Source: Ichthyophis bannanicus (Eukaryota > Chordata > Amphibia > Gymnophiona > Ichthyophiidae). From it: DNA of 64,000 bases. The notes beneath the pieces are model-generated. The model was not told the origin of the DNA and did not search any database. It saw nothing but the letters and a program-made list of their open reading frames with translations. Of this stretch, positions 31,885-43,685 are shown piece by piece. Position 1 is the stretch's first letter. The number at the start of each line of letters is the position of its first letter. The stretch covers positions 705,903,637-705,967,636 of the forward strand of contig CM066033.1 of assembly GCA_033557465.1 (NCBI GenBank). The letters run 5' to 3'. The translations under genes were made by a program, and so were the position numbers.

Positions 31885-32807
31885 GAAGATATCTTGATTA
31901 AAAGTAGAGAAAGCAGCAAAGAAGATCAAGCTGTGGTTAACAGAATTGAAAGAGGAACTCAAGGTAGAAATCAGTGGGGTTAAAAATGAACTAAAAGAGA
32001 CATTACAATCTTTGAGACAAGACCTGGTGGATCTGGGAGCTTGGGTTGAAGAAACAGAGAATCAGTTGGAACAACAAGGGGAAGTAATGGAAGACATATA
32101 AAAAGGATGGGAGGAACTAAAGCAGGGCCAAGAGGAGCTGAAGATGAAAGCGGAGGATTTGGAAGACCGATCCAGACGATTTAATATAAGGGTGCGAGGT
32201 TTCCCAGAGGACCCTAAATACAAGAATTGTGATAAAGTTATTACTAAAGTGTTTGGATCTCTGTTGCAAACCGCAGCTCTAGAGGACGGAGGAGGTGGAG
32301 AGTCTGCAAATTGAACGGGCCCATAGAGGATTGGGACCCATAAGGGACAATAGACCAAGAGACATTGTGGTGTGTATGAACTCTTTTAAAACTAAAGAGC
32401 ATATTTTGAGGGCTGCAAGAAAACTGAGACATTTCAAATGGGATGAGCACGGGTTGGAAATCCCTGGGCACGCTACCACGTAGGAGAGAGATGAAGGAGG
32501 TGACGGCCTACTTGAGGAGAGAAGACTTGCGATATAAGTAGCTGTATCCTTTTTGCCTACTGATCACAGTGAAAGGAATGTCGAGACGAGTGAAGACAAG
32601 CGAGGAAGCATGGAGAGCACTAAGAGACCTGGGACTAACGAATCTCCCTGATGGGGCAGGAGGTCAAGCCAGAACAAAAACTAATATAACATCTACATCG
32701 AGGGCGGACAGCTTGAGGTGGCAAAGAGCACCAGCAGAAGGCAGAAGGTTGGTGAGAATCACCAAAGGAAGCCAAGGAGGAAGAGCGGTGGAGAAAGGAA
32801 CCGGCTG
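31885..32807 (+). pseudogene. L1 ORF1 protein, degraded
   Basis: RNA-binding chaperone of L1-type elements. A heptad-rich coiled coil (about 31930-32140: LKEELKVEISGVKNELKETL, LRQDLVDLGAWVEETENQLE) is followed by EDRSRRFNIRVRGFPED (RRM-like start), ESLQIERAHRGLGPIRDNRP and RDIVVCMNSFKTKEHILRAA. The C-terminal part (KGMSRRVKTSEEAWRALRDL) is in another frame at 32560-32650. A TAA at 32098-32100 and at least two shifts break it. The start codon is not clear. Confidence 0.72.
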
Positions 32808-32829
32808 AAGCTGAGGTCACTGGCAAACT

Positions 32830-33385
32830 GTGTTAAAGAAGAAACTACACATGGGGTGTGCTGATGGACATTGCTAAATGCTTTGTAAGGGGTTGATGTT
32901 TAGAAGCGGGGAGGTGGGTGTGGGTGAGGGTATAGGTTATAATAAGGAAGGGGGAAGGGGCTAGGGAGGAGGGCTGGAAGGTGATGGTGAAGAGGAAGAG
33001 GGGATGGGAAGGGAGAGGGAGAGGGAGGAGGACTCTGGTTATGAGAATAATTTGAAACATAATGAACATTGGGTTGGGGAAGGCGGGGGTAGTGTAGAGG
33101 GCGGTAAGGGTAAGGGGTGATAAGTTTGTATCAGGTGGTAGGGTTGGAAAGAGGGGGGAGAGCTAGAGGAGGATCGAGATAGTGGGAGGGGTAGGCCGAA
33201 TAAGGAGAGGTGGGGATAGAGAAGGAGGGGGAGGTGGAATAGTGGGACAGAGGCAGGCGGCGGGCCGATAGACAGTCACTACTAATGGAAGGCAAGTCTC
33301 CCTTGAGGAGGCAGGGGAAGGGGAGCAGGGAGGGAGGGGGAAGGGAGGAGGGGGATGGGGGGGCCAAGAGAGGGTGGGGGAACAA
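32830..33385 (+). other. GA-rich inter-ORF spacer of the L1
   Basis: About 550 bp of purine-rich sequence with many G-runs (for example AGGCGGGGGTAG and GGAGGGAGGGGGAAGGGAGG at 33050-33360). No coding content recognised. Clustered runs of three or more G could form quadruplexes. It is unusually long for an L1 inter-ORF region. Confidence 0.55.
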
Positions 33386-33932
33386 ATCTCAAAGACGAGT
33401 TAATTCACCATTTAAAAGACAGAAATTATATAAAGAAATAACATGTCAAAAGGCATTGTTAGTGCTCTTACAGGAAACACATCTTACTAGAGCGACAGAA
33501 CATTTGGTTAAACCTAAGGGATATGGGGTTTGTGTGCATGCATCAAATACGGTGGAAAAGAAAAAAGGAGGGGTTGCAATCCTAATAGACTCCAAATTAA
33601 AGATGGAGTTACAGACAGTAGTAAGGGATAAAGAGGGGAGATATGTGCTATTGCACTTGAAACTGGGGAATGAATGGTATTGTATAATAAATGTATATGC
33701 GCCTACAGGGGAGCAAAGTGAATTTTGGACAAAGCTAAACGAAGAAGTGGGGAAATTAGAGGAGGGGATTCTCATATGTGGGGGAGACTTTAACTTAACT
33801 TGGAATCCTGCTAGCGATGCTACAGGGAAAAGAGAGGGCAAGAGAGCAGATAGAAGAAAGTATTGCAGCTTTGTAACACAACATTGCTTGATAGATGCAT
33901 GGAGATTTCAACATCCCCGGGAAAAAAAACAA
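33385..33932 (+). pseudogene. L1 ORF2 endonuclease, N-terminal part
   Basis: APE-type endonuclease: NSPFKRQKLYKEI, LVLLQETHLTRA (catalytic Glu), GGVAILIDSKLKM, WYCIINVYAPTGEQSEFW, ILICGGDFNLTWNPASD (catalytic Asp and Asn) and LIDAWRFQHP. It would nick the target for primed reverse transcription. The frame is cut at HPREKKQ by the Ngaro-like element; the rest (YYSPVLG..., DA.WVTKEMGGRIKGAEMDP) resumes at 40189. Confidence 0.8.
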
Positions 33933-34647
33933 TAACCGAGGCAGGCGGACCTGGTGCTCCGGGTCCATTTCCTCCACCCCCCATCGCCCCAATCTCCCAA
34001 CCCCACAAAAGACACCACACCAACAGTTCATGGAACACAACTGGTCGCAGCTTTATTAACCTTTTAACAATTTCACAATATGCCAACCTCCTACACCTTC
34101 TCAATCGATTAGCGGCACCCGGCCCGCACCAACCATACCTTAGCAAAGTGCCTTGCCACCACTAACGCCATAACTTGCCCCCCCGGCAAGTTACCTAACC
34201 CTTCCCCCGACTTCGCCATGCTATTAGCAAAAGTCGGCCAGGGTTTGACCGGGTCAGGGGCACCCCGCCCCCATCCAAGTGTAGCCTGAGGCTCCGGACC
34301 GTGGAAACCTCCGGGATCCCGCCAACCCCCCCCCCCCAAGCTGCAACACCCCATAACCCAAACCCCCATAAACATGCGTGGGCGGGCGGGCGGGAAGCCG
34401 GCACCCCCGAGCAGCCTCCGCCGTGAATGACCACGCAGAGGCTGCCTGCCGGGCCCAAACCACCCACCACGCTATCCTGGACCTCCCTGATTGGCTCCCG
34501 CGCGGCTGCATCTGCCAGGAGCCAATGAATTTAATTCGGCCGTGGCCGCGTGCAGGGTCCTCGACCCAGGCCGCGTGCAGGGTCCTCGACCCAGGCCGCG
34601 TGCCCGGTTAGGGTCGGCCGCCGGGACCCTGCCCGCAGCCTTGTCAG
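33933..34647 (-). repeat. Ngaro A2-B2 terminal segment
   Basis: 33933-34380 (B2) repeats 34648-35110 (B1), both starting TAACCGAGGCAGGCGGACC, with a deletion around 34325-34340 where C-runs differ. 34395-34647 (A2) repeats 39961-40188 (A1). A2 contains an extra 25-bp tandem copy of CGTGCAGGGTCCTCGACCCA at about 34548-34600. Confidence 0.85.
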
Positions 34648-35329
34648 TAACCGAGGCAGGCGGACCTGGTGCTTCGGGTCCATTTCCTCCACCCCCCAAT
34701 CTCCCAACCCCACAAAAGACACCACACCAACAGTTCATGGAACACAACTGGTCGCAGCTTTATTAACCTTTTAACAATTTCACAATATGCCAACCTCCTA
34801 CACCTTCTCAATTGATTAGCGGTACCCGGCCCACACCAGCCATACCTTAGCAAAGTGCCTTGCCACCGCTAACGCCATAACTTGCCCCCCGGCAAGTTAC
34901 CTAACCCTTCCCCCGACTTCGCCACGCTATTAGCAAAAGTCGGCCAGGGTTTGACCGGGTCAGGGGCACCCCGCCCCCGCCCAAGTGTAGCCTGAGGCTC
35001 CGGACCCCGGAAACCTCCGGGATCCCCCCACCGGCACAAGTGACAACCTTGTTCCTGTGCCGCCCCCCCCAACGCCAAGCTGCGACCAGTGAGCATCCCA
35101 ACCAACACATATTCCAAGGCCTCCTGCCAGCCGTAAAGGAGCAGATCCAACCCGACTGGCGATAACTGCACCCCCATCACCCCTATACAGCCCCGGACTC
35201 AAACTCCACCCAAGAATTCATTATCTGGTACCCCCATGGCGGCCAACCCAGCGACCAATCAGAGAAATACTGTCAGCCAGCCCCCGCGACCAACGCCGCT
35301 GGCTCCATCATGCAGGCTTTGGAACAATG

Positions 35330-36452
35330 TCAGACCCCAGCAAAATTACACCCAGAAACGCCTGCAAAACCCAGCAAATCCCCCTGCGCCGCTCTGAGCA
35401 GATGCCGGCATGACCCGGAACCCCGTCGTTGCCTCCAACACTGCAGGCAGTCGCGATATCCGCCCGTGGCGCTGTAGCAAAGGAAGCTGCTGCAACCCAC
35501 GGGGTCCGCGCTCACCTAGCCATGATATAGCCACCAAACCGGGCCACTCCCCAAATTGACATTCACCCGCCTCGCCAGAACTCGCTGTCCCGCTCATCGG
35601 ACAAAGGAGTGAATAATCCCCAACCTTCAGAAGGCTCCAGACCCCACCTGCAAAATAAATGAACAATGAAACTCCCCAACCCCACGACCCCCCTTAGCCG
35701 GTACAGCCGCACTTACCCCCTACACGCCCGAGAGCGCCATCTGCCAATGCTCTAAAGGACCTGTGCAGCCACCCAGAAGGGAAAAGAGTGCAGCGCAAAA
35801 TGCGTAGGCTCAACACCCACCAAACACAGCGCCCTCCTGACCACCTCGAGCACCGGAACACCCCGGGCACCTGAAACAGGCCAACACTCTCTCACTCTAG
35901 AAGAAGCCCCCGCCTACCCGGGGGCACCCGCAGGTATCGCCGCACGGCAGCCACAGGGCACGTCACAAAGCCTTCAGCCCACTTAAACACACCCTCGAGC
36001 ATTGTCTGAAACTTGCCCAAACATCCCAAACCGCCCCGAAACCCAAACGTGTGGTCGTTGAAGCCCTCCCCTGCCCCCTGTCCCAACCGAAGCCACCGCC
36101 CACTCCCCCCATTCGAAAGGCCCCGAAAAAAGGCAATACAAATAACTGCCCAAGACATGGCGGCTTCATACCCCCATGCAGCCATCCGCAGTATCGCCGA
36201 AAGGAGCCAGACTGGCACATCATGCATGAGGGGCCGCCTCGGATCCCGAGGAGATGGCCGAGCATGCACCCCCCCTCGCAGTAACCTGCAAGTTACCAAT
36301 CCCCCAACCAACGATCCGCACCCCACCACCTTCGCAAATATGAAACCGTCCCAACTGCGAACACACCACTGGTCTGGAAGACCCCCCACACCCTTAGCCA
36401 CCACTATATACCCACCAAGCAATGCTTCCGGGTGCCGCCCGTGCGCGACCAA
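35330..36452 (-). pseudogene. Ngaro-like tyrosine recombinase, degraded
   Basis: Minus-strand frames include RDPRRPLMHDVPVWLLSAIL, RMAAWGYEAAMSWAVICIAF, and in the neighbouring frame FFGAFRMGG. The FFGAFR stretch is the first catalytic-Arg box of Ngaro recombinases as I remember them. Downstream CPVAAVRRYLRVPPGRRGLL matches the family pattern CPV.ALR.YL..RP. The HxxR and Tyr boxes are not convincingly readable near 35330-35680. Several shifts are present. Confidence 0.6.
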
Positions 36453-36949
36453 AATTGGACCACTTAGTCACAACCCTGCTGACACCCAGACCACAGCCCC
36501 AGTGATACCGAATTCTGCAGTAAACTCAGCATGTGTCCAAGGCCAGTGCTCTATAAGGTCCCCGGGCCCCTGATCCCTCATTGTCCGCTTCCGGGCCAAA
36601 GCCCGAAACCGCTCCACCGGAAACGCGAATGAGCCTCGGCAATTCCGGCAACACAGCCAGGGATATGCCAAGCCTCCTTCAACACTTGCAAGTGTAGAGA
36701 TGCCAACACCACCACCCTCATTAAACCCACCACTGGCAAACCCCTGCGGGAGTAACGATGGACCACACTGCCCACAGCCGCATTGCCGCCCACCATACCA
36801 CCTCACGGTTGCGGAGCCAATCAGGCCAGAACGCCAAAACCACCCTGAGTGGAAACCGCTCCAGGAAGGAGATTTCGGCAGTCAAACCCGATACCTGACA
36901 AGACTGCGGCCATCCGACCGCGCACCAGGCCCCGCCGAAGTACACTCTC

Positions 36950-37932
36950 CACCCGCCGCATCCGTATAGAGCTGCAACCCCTCACGGGACAACTCCTACG
37001 CCATCAAAACCGATGTCCCTTCGAAATTGGCCAAGAAGCGACTCAAGAGCCACGAATCCGCCCACACGACTCCGCAACCCCAATCCGGTGGTGCGTATTC
37101 TATGCCCCGCCCCGTGGTAACATCCGCACTGGCAACCTATTCCCGCTGCAGGCGAGCTACCACATCCATCGAGTCTAACTCCATACCCAACAGTTAGTCG
37201 CATTGTTGGACCCTCTGTCTTACCCCCCGCCAATGGCCCACCTAAATCCCGCGATAGTTCTGCAAACCCATTTAATATCTCCTGGCACACCACCGACTAA
37301 GCCGCCCCCCCCAAACAGAATAACCTACAAGCAATGCACCACATTCGCCAAGCCCCTTGTTTGCCCAAGCAACCACTGCACTGAACATTACAAAGTACGC
37401 ACCAGAGACTGAGCAGCCCATAAGCATGCATTTGTAAAATAACACGCCCCTTGAAACGGAAGCCCCGCAATGGAAACGCAGTTGGATGCACTGGCAACAT
37501 GCGAAAGGCCGATTCAATATCAACCTTGGCCCTCAATGCTGCCCGACCCGCCTCCTGCACCATCTCCACTGCCCGATCAAATGACACGCACCTCACTGTA
37601 CACAACTCACACGGAATGTGTGCCTTCAACAACACCCCCATAAGACAGGCCAAATTAGGAATTAGCCTGAACTTCTCAGTCACATTCTTCGGGACTATCC
37701 CCAAAGGGAAAATCATCAAGTTTGAGAAAGGCGGATCCTGGAACGGGCGCACAATGCTGCCCCCACTCAACTCCCCGAAGAACCAACCCCGCCCACAGTT
37801 CCAAAACACCACACTGAAGGTGAATTCCGAGGACAAGGAGCCACCACTACGCCCTGCACTGGAAGAACAACGCCAGACTGAAAAACCGAACCCAGAGCCG
37901 CGGATACCGCTGAAGCCACCCTTGCAAAGCAT
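36950..37932 (-). pseudogene. Ngaro-like reverse transcriptase, degraded
   Basis: A 211-codon minus-strand frame (37932-37297) has IVRPFQDPPFSNLMIFPLGI, VPKNVTEKFRLIPNL, and ALRAKVDIESAFRMLPVHP with the motif A Asp. The next frame has YKCMLMGCSVSGAYFVMFS (motif B), and further down PLAGGKTEGPTMRL, matching the family's EKTEGP motif. The YLDD box expected between them (around 37290-37330) is not recognisable (CIACRLFCLGG in its place). Inactive. Confidence 0.75.
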
Positions 37933-37939
37933 GACCCCT

Positions 37940-39960
37940 ACGTGACAACACCTTGTAGAAAAGTGCAGTCCGGAATTGGGCAGGTTGACTTATTGAACCT
38001 CCAACCCGCGGTACCAACCCCCCCCCCCCCCCCACACACACACACACCGCCCCAGCTTCCTGATGCAAACTGGCCGGTAGCTCCACGCACCCCTCCTCCA
38101 GCACCCGACCAAACGGACATTTGAGTCGGCCAGAGGTTAACCTTGCGTGCCCCAAGATAACCATCCGTTCCCTTCCATCCGGTCCCTGAACATTCCAACA
38201 TAGTACAACCACGCCCACCCCTTGCGTGTCGGAGACGCCTCCAATACAGAATCCGCGTACACCAATAGCATCCCAGAATGATCGAGCGTGTGATGTCCCC
38301 ACACCCCGGCTAGGCACAGAAGGATCGAGTCCAATGCACTACCTTGCGCACAACCTCCATAACCCACCCCACATTTTCATCCTCTATCCTCCCTTTCCAG
38401 CTCTCCCCCGAGCGCTTCCTGCCTCCCAACAGGCGCAATACATCTACATAGCCATTGACAGATCTTACGTCAAGTCGGTCCGGTACCCCTTCCCACAGCT
38501 CCGAGAACGCAACCCCGACGGGGCCCCTCCCGCCCTAGGCCCCACCTCCCTTGCGCTATCCGCCCCCTTCCGCGGCAGCTCCAGCACAGATGCCAACGAC
38601 GAATCACCCGAGTAGGAGGAGGAGGCCGACTCCGAGCTCGCCGACAAGAACGCCGCCTGCTCATCCTCGCCCTAACACCCCCCCTCATCCCCTGACCGTC
38701 CTGCCCATGCCATTCCTCGCCCGGTGGGCCCGACCACTCACCTGCCTCTCGACCCTCTGCCACCGTGGCAGCTGCAGTCCCGGCATCCAGCTGGCTGACG
38801 TCGTCGCAGGTCTGCGCCGTCTCACCGCGCCTCACCAGATGCCTCCGCTGCAGCACCTTGCCTTGTGGCCGCTCCACCGCCCAGATCCAGCTAGAGCTCC
38901 CGACCGCCAGCACCAGGCCTCCATGACGACTGCACCATCGCCGGCCCCTGCGGAGACATAAGCGAAAAACAGGGGGGGGGCTGCCGGAGACCACGCATGT
39001 GGCCAAGGCCCACTTCAAACAGATCCAGACGTACCCTGCTCACCCCCAAGCCAATGCGCCCCAGGCAAAGGCCCACCAGCCACCACCTAATCACCTTAAA
39101 CCGGAGACCAGCCAGCAGGAGTAAGGTGTCCCCGACCCCACTGCCCCCCACCCGGCTGCAACCCCCCTTCCTGCCTGTGCCCCCCTCGCTCCCCCCATTG
39201 CTACCCCAAATCACCCACAAATTCGCCACCCTGGAACCCGGACCCCCCCACCCCCCACAGTCGCACCCCCGACCACCCAACACCCCTGAGCTGCGCACCT
39301 CCAGCCCGCCAGGCCCGCCAAGGGAGAGGCTCAGCGCACAGCTCCCCCCCGCGCCAGCTCCCTCCCCGCCCGATATCCACATCGCTAGGGGGTCCCGCAC
39401 GCCCCCTGCCAGCCCCTCGCACCCCCAAAGCACCTTTCACGAAGCCCCATGCCCCCTCAGCCCCCTCCGAGCCACCGAACCCTCATGCACCCCCCCAATC
39501 TTAGTTTCAAGTTATTACATCCTCTTTTTTTTTTTTTTTTAAAGATCCCCCCACAAAAACCCAACAGCTCCCCAGTTATAACATCGTCTTTTTGTTTTTT
39601 TTTTAAAGATCCCCCCCACAAAAACCCAACAGCTTCCCCAGTACAGGAAGCCCCCCCCCCCCTCCATGGCAGAGAACTCACCTGCTCTCCTGCAAGGGCC
39701 CTGCAGCGAGGGAATCCTCCGTCTCCACCCCAAATGAATGCCCGGCAGGCAACGAAACGGCCCCCAACATCCCGGCAGACCACACTTGCCTTCTTCTCCG
39801 GGCGCGCTTACCGGATCCCACAGCCAGCGACCAGCTCTGTTCCGCGGCCCCGCCGACCGCCAGTCTGCTGCTGCCGCTCGGACCGGTCCCCGCCGGGAGC
39901 CACGGTGCCTCCCGCAACGAACCCCGCTGATCAGGCCGCATACCCGATGACCAGCAGCAC
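37940..39960 (-). pseudogene. Ngaro-like 5' coding region, probably gag
   Basis: This stretch between A1 and RT should hold gag in a Ngaro element. It contains several long minus-strand frames (38470-39018, 38891-39433, 39539-40036) rich in Gly, Arg and Ser, but I recognise no motif. Extreme G+C and C-runs (38018-38036, 39650-39662) keep several frames open, so long ORFs mean little here. Confidence 0.35.
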
Positions 39961-40188
39961 AAGCCGGCACCCCCGAGCAGCCTCCGCCGTGAATGACCAT
40001 GCGGAGGCTGCCTGCCAGGCCCAAACCACCCACCACGCTATCCTGGACCTCCCTGATTGGCTCCCACGCGGCTGCATCCGCCGGGAGCCAATGAATTTAA
40101 TTCGGCCATGGCCGCGCACAGGGTCCTTGCCCCAGGCCGTGCGCCTGGTTAGGGTCTGCCGCCGGGACCCTGCCCGCGGCCTTGTCAG

Positions 40189-43100
40189 TTCTCATACTAT
40201 TCACCAGTGCTTGGATAGTACTCCAGAATAGACGCTATCTGGGTAACGAAAGAGATGGGGGGAAGGATTAAAGGGGCGGAGATGGATCCCATAGCGTGGT
40301 CAGATGATGCATTAGTTGAGGTTAGAATGACCATAGAGGGAGAGGGGAGAGGCATTCAGTTCTGGAGGTTAAGTGAATCTCTATTAGAGGATGAGAGGGT
40401 ACGAGAAGAAATAGTGAGGGAAACGGGAATATTTTAGATGGAATGATACTGGTGAGGTGGCTTGGGGAGGAGTCTGGGATGGCTATAAAGCAGTAGTGAG
40501 GGGAATTCCACTTAAATGGGAGGTGCACAAAAAGAAGGAAAGGGAAGGAAGAGCTAGGGAATTGAGAGAATGATTGAAACTGGAGGAATTAGATGCGCAA
40601 GATCAAAAAGGAACATATAGAGGCCAAGTGTTGGCAGTACGAGCACAGATAAATGTTATGCAGGCTGAAACAATAAGGTATCATATGCAGCTATTGCGAC
40701 AGGAATTTTTTGAAGGGGGTAACAAAGCCGGGAGATATATGGCACAGAAATTGAAGCAACGGAAATTACGATCACATATTCTGCAAATTAGAGATGCGGG
40801 AGGGACGCTGATTCACAAAGATGGGGATATTAGGGAGGCTTTTAAGGGGTTTTACCAGTCACTGTATGAAGCAAGAACACCTCCAAAGCTGGAGAGGGTT
40901 TAGAGCTATTTAGAATCTATAAAGATGCCAAAATTGGAAGTGGGGGAACAAAAAGAGTTAAATAGGGCCTAAAGGAAGAGGAGGTTCAGAAAGCGATAAA
41001 ACAGTTGAAAGTAGACAAGGCACCGGGGCTAGATGGGCTCACAGCGAGGTTTTATAGACAGTTCGGAGAGATATTAACTGCACCACTAGTGAGATTGTTT
41101 AACCTGCTAAGGGAAGGTGGTGCACTAGCAGAGACTATGGGGTGGGCAGGTATAACAGTTATACATAAAGAGGGAAAAGATCCGCAAGAATGCTCATCGT
41201 ATAGACCAATTTCATTGCTCAATCTAATGCTAAACTATTGGCTAAGATATTAGCTATGCGCTTAAATAGGGTAATAAGGACATTGATCTACCAAAATCAA
41301 GTGGGATTTATCCCTGGTAGGCAGGTAGCAGACAATATATTAAATACCATCTGGTCGCTTAAACAAAGTAAGTAGGAGGCACTGCTATTATCTCTGGATG
41401 CGGAAAAGGCTTTTGACCAGGTGTCGTGGCCATTTCTCTTCCAGGTAATAGAAAGGGAGGGGTGGGGGGAAGAGTTTTTGGGTAGGGTAAAAGCGCTATA
41501 TCAAAACCCGAAAGCTTGTGTTCAGGTGAATGGAGCGTATTCTACGTTTTTTGAGCAGGGGAGAGGGACGAGACAGGGCTGTCCCCGTCGCCTCTTCTAT
41601 TTGCTTTATATGTGGAGCCATTTGTAGCAAGGGTAAGAGAATGGGCAGATCTGAAAGGCATAGCAGTAGGAAAGGCAGAATATAGAATATCGTTGTTTGC
41701 AGATGATATCATTTTAAGTGTGACTAGGCCTTGCTTCACTATACCAATATTAATGTGGGAATTAGAAAAATATGGAAGGCTATCGGGATTCACTATAAAC
41801 TGGACAAAATCTGAAATATTGAATTTGTCACTAAAAAAGGAAGCCCAGGGAATATTACAAAAGAAATACGCATATAGGTGGGCCCAGGAGAATATTTGGA
41901 ATTTAGGAATTCAAATAAGTAATAGGTTGGAGCAACTATATGACCTAAATTATCCAAAGTTATTTGGGCAAGTGGAAAGCTTGTTGCATGGGTGGAGGCA
42001 GGGATATCTTTCCTGGTTTGAACGCATTGCAGTTATCAAGATGATGCTACTGCCCAGATTCTTGTTCTTGTTTCAAACACTACCAATACCAGTGCCGGAT
42101 AGGAAGCTAAAGCAATTGCAAAGAAACGTTAATAGATTCATGTGGCTAAATAGGAGACCCAGAGTAGCTATGTTAATTATGCAGAGAGCTAAGGAGGAGG
42201 GGGGACTAGGGGTGCCCAATTTTAGAAAATATTATATGGCAGCACAATTGAAAATGATATATGAAGGCATCGAGAAAAACAGAAGCACTGGGTCCAAATA
42301 GAAGAAGACTCAGTAAGGGGAGTGGGGTTGGAAAAGATAGTGTGGAGGGGAAGTAAAGTGTCCAAAAACAACCCTGTAAACCCCCTAATTGTACATACTT
42401 TGAGTGTTTGGAAACAAAATAGAAAACTATTAATACAAGATAAAGAATATACTCAGGGAATGACATTGGACGCATGTTTTGAGAGGGGACAAGGGCCCGG
42501 GGGGAGTACATTGTGAAGATGGGCAAAGTTGGGACTTACACATATCTTCCAAGTAGTGGCTAAAGAGGGAGTTGGAGCGTTTGAGGGTATCGAGGACCTG
42601 TATGGGTTATCAAACAACGATTATTATCAATATCTTCAGATAAACCACTTTCTGAGACAGCAGAAGGTATGGAAGGATATATGGGGAAATAGGTGTCCTG
42701 AACATAAAGCCTCAAACCATCCCCTATGTCAAAAAGGGGCTTTGCCCAAGATTTACAAAGGATTAATGGAGGGAGGAGAGAGTAAATTAGAGTATATGAA
42801 GAAATGGGAGGAAGACTTAGGAGTGCAATGGAATGATGAGGTGTTGGATAAGATAATACAGACGGTGGCAGACAAATCTATAGCTACTCAAATAAAAGAA
42901 AATGCTTATAAAGTATTATATAGGTGGTATTGGACACCAGTATGTAAAAGGCGAGCAGGATTGGGACAAAATGATCAATGCTGGAGAAGATGCCAAGAGA
43001 TGGGTGATTGGATGCATATGTGGTGGAAGTGTGGAAGGGTTCAAGAATACTGGGAAAAGGTCCTGGATATGATATATGAAATGACAGGACACAGAGTGCA

Positions 43101-43413
43101 AAGGAAACCAGAGACTTGTTTATTGCATCAATTAGAGGAGGATATCTCGGAGAGGGAAAGGGAGGTATTGCATCACTGTATAGTAGCAGCCAGAAGTGAG
43201 ATAGCAAAATATTGGACAGGGTCGTGTGCACCACAAAGTGCAGGTTTTGTTAGAAAAATGGCAGATGTGTGCTTGATGCAAAGATTGACTGGGATGCGAC
43301 AAGGGAAAGGAGAGAGGTATGTGGAACTGGCTGGAAATATGGAAGGATGGAGAGAGGGGGCGGAAGAAGCGAAAGAGGGAAGCAATACAATAATGAATGC
43401 CATAGACATGTAA
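40189..43413 (+). pseudogene. L1 ORF2 continued: RT and C-terminal domain
   Basis: The frame resumes after the Ngaro insert with the endonuclease end, then RT: QLKVDKAPGLDGLTARFYRQ, GWAGITVIHKEGKDP, SSYRPISLLN, VGFIPGRQVADNILNTI, LLSLDAEKAFDQVSWPFLF (catalytic Asp), QGRGTRQGCPRRLFYLLY and RISLFADDIILSVTRP (intact catalytic pair). The C-terminal part (42529-43413, 294 codons) has YKVLYRWYWTPVCKRRAG and CWRRCQEMGDWMHMWWKCGR, a Cys/His motif typical of L1/Tx1. Stops at about 40435, 40902, 41253, 41373 and 42299 make it a pseudogene. Confidence 0.82.
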
Positions 43414-43685
43414 CATAATTAATGAGCAAAATGGCGAAAGACTAAATAACTGTGATGAATAAGATAGTTAAGATGTGACAAAGAACAATGAACAAATGAA
43501 GGGGAAACTGAGATGAGAGGGAGGGGGGATGATAGAAGTTTAAGTGAGTAGGGGATAAAATAAGCTAGCTGGTAAGACTACTGTGCAAAATGTATAATGC
43601 GTGTAAGATGTTTGTTTTAGCTACTGAAGCCTTTAATAAAAAGTTACAATGGAAAAAAAAAACAATAATGTTATGTCTTTTATAG

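Larger units (their letters stand above)
33933..40188 (-). mobile_element. Ngaro-like tyrosine-recombinase retrotransposon with split direct repeats
   Basis: On the minus strand the order is A1 (40188-39961), body, B1 (about 35110-34648), A2 (34647-34395), B2 (about 34380-33933). A1 matches A2 (AAGCCGGCACCCCCGAGCAG) and B1 matches B2 (TAACCGAGGCAGGCGGACC). This A1-B1-A2-B2 arrangement is the hallmark of Ngaro and PAT elements, against inverted repeats of DIRS-1. The body encodes a Ngaro-type RT and a recombinase. It is inserted in L1 ORF2 without a visible duplication, as expected for recombinase integration. Very C-rich on the plus strand. Coding is frameshifted throughout. Confidence 0.85.
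31153..43658 (+). mobile_element. Tx1/L1-like LINE, full-length but split by a Ngaro element
   Basis: AAAACAATAATGTT flanks it at 31139-31152 and 43659-43672, a 14-bp duplication with a poly-A tail at the 3' end. It has a 5' UTR beginning GGGTGACGTCAGCGG, ORF1 (about 31885-32807), a GA-rich spacer (32830-33385), ORF2 (33385-33932 and 40189-43413), and a 3' UTR with AATAAA at 43634. ORF2 is split by the Ngaro-like element at 33933-40188. Without that the LINE is about 6.2 kb. Several stops and shifts in both ORFs mean it is inactive. Confidence 0.88.

Noticed and set aside
36013..37945. Long plus-strand open frames in the GC-rich block
   Set aside because: They are antisense to the Ngaro RT and recombinase fragments, and Pro/Thr-rich from C-runs.
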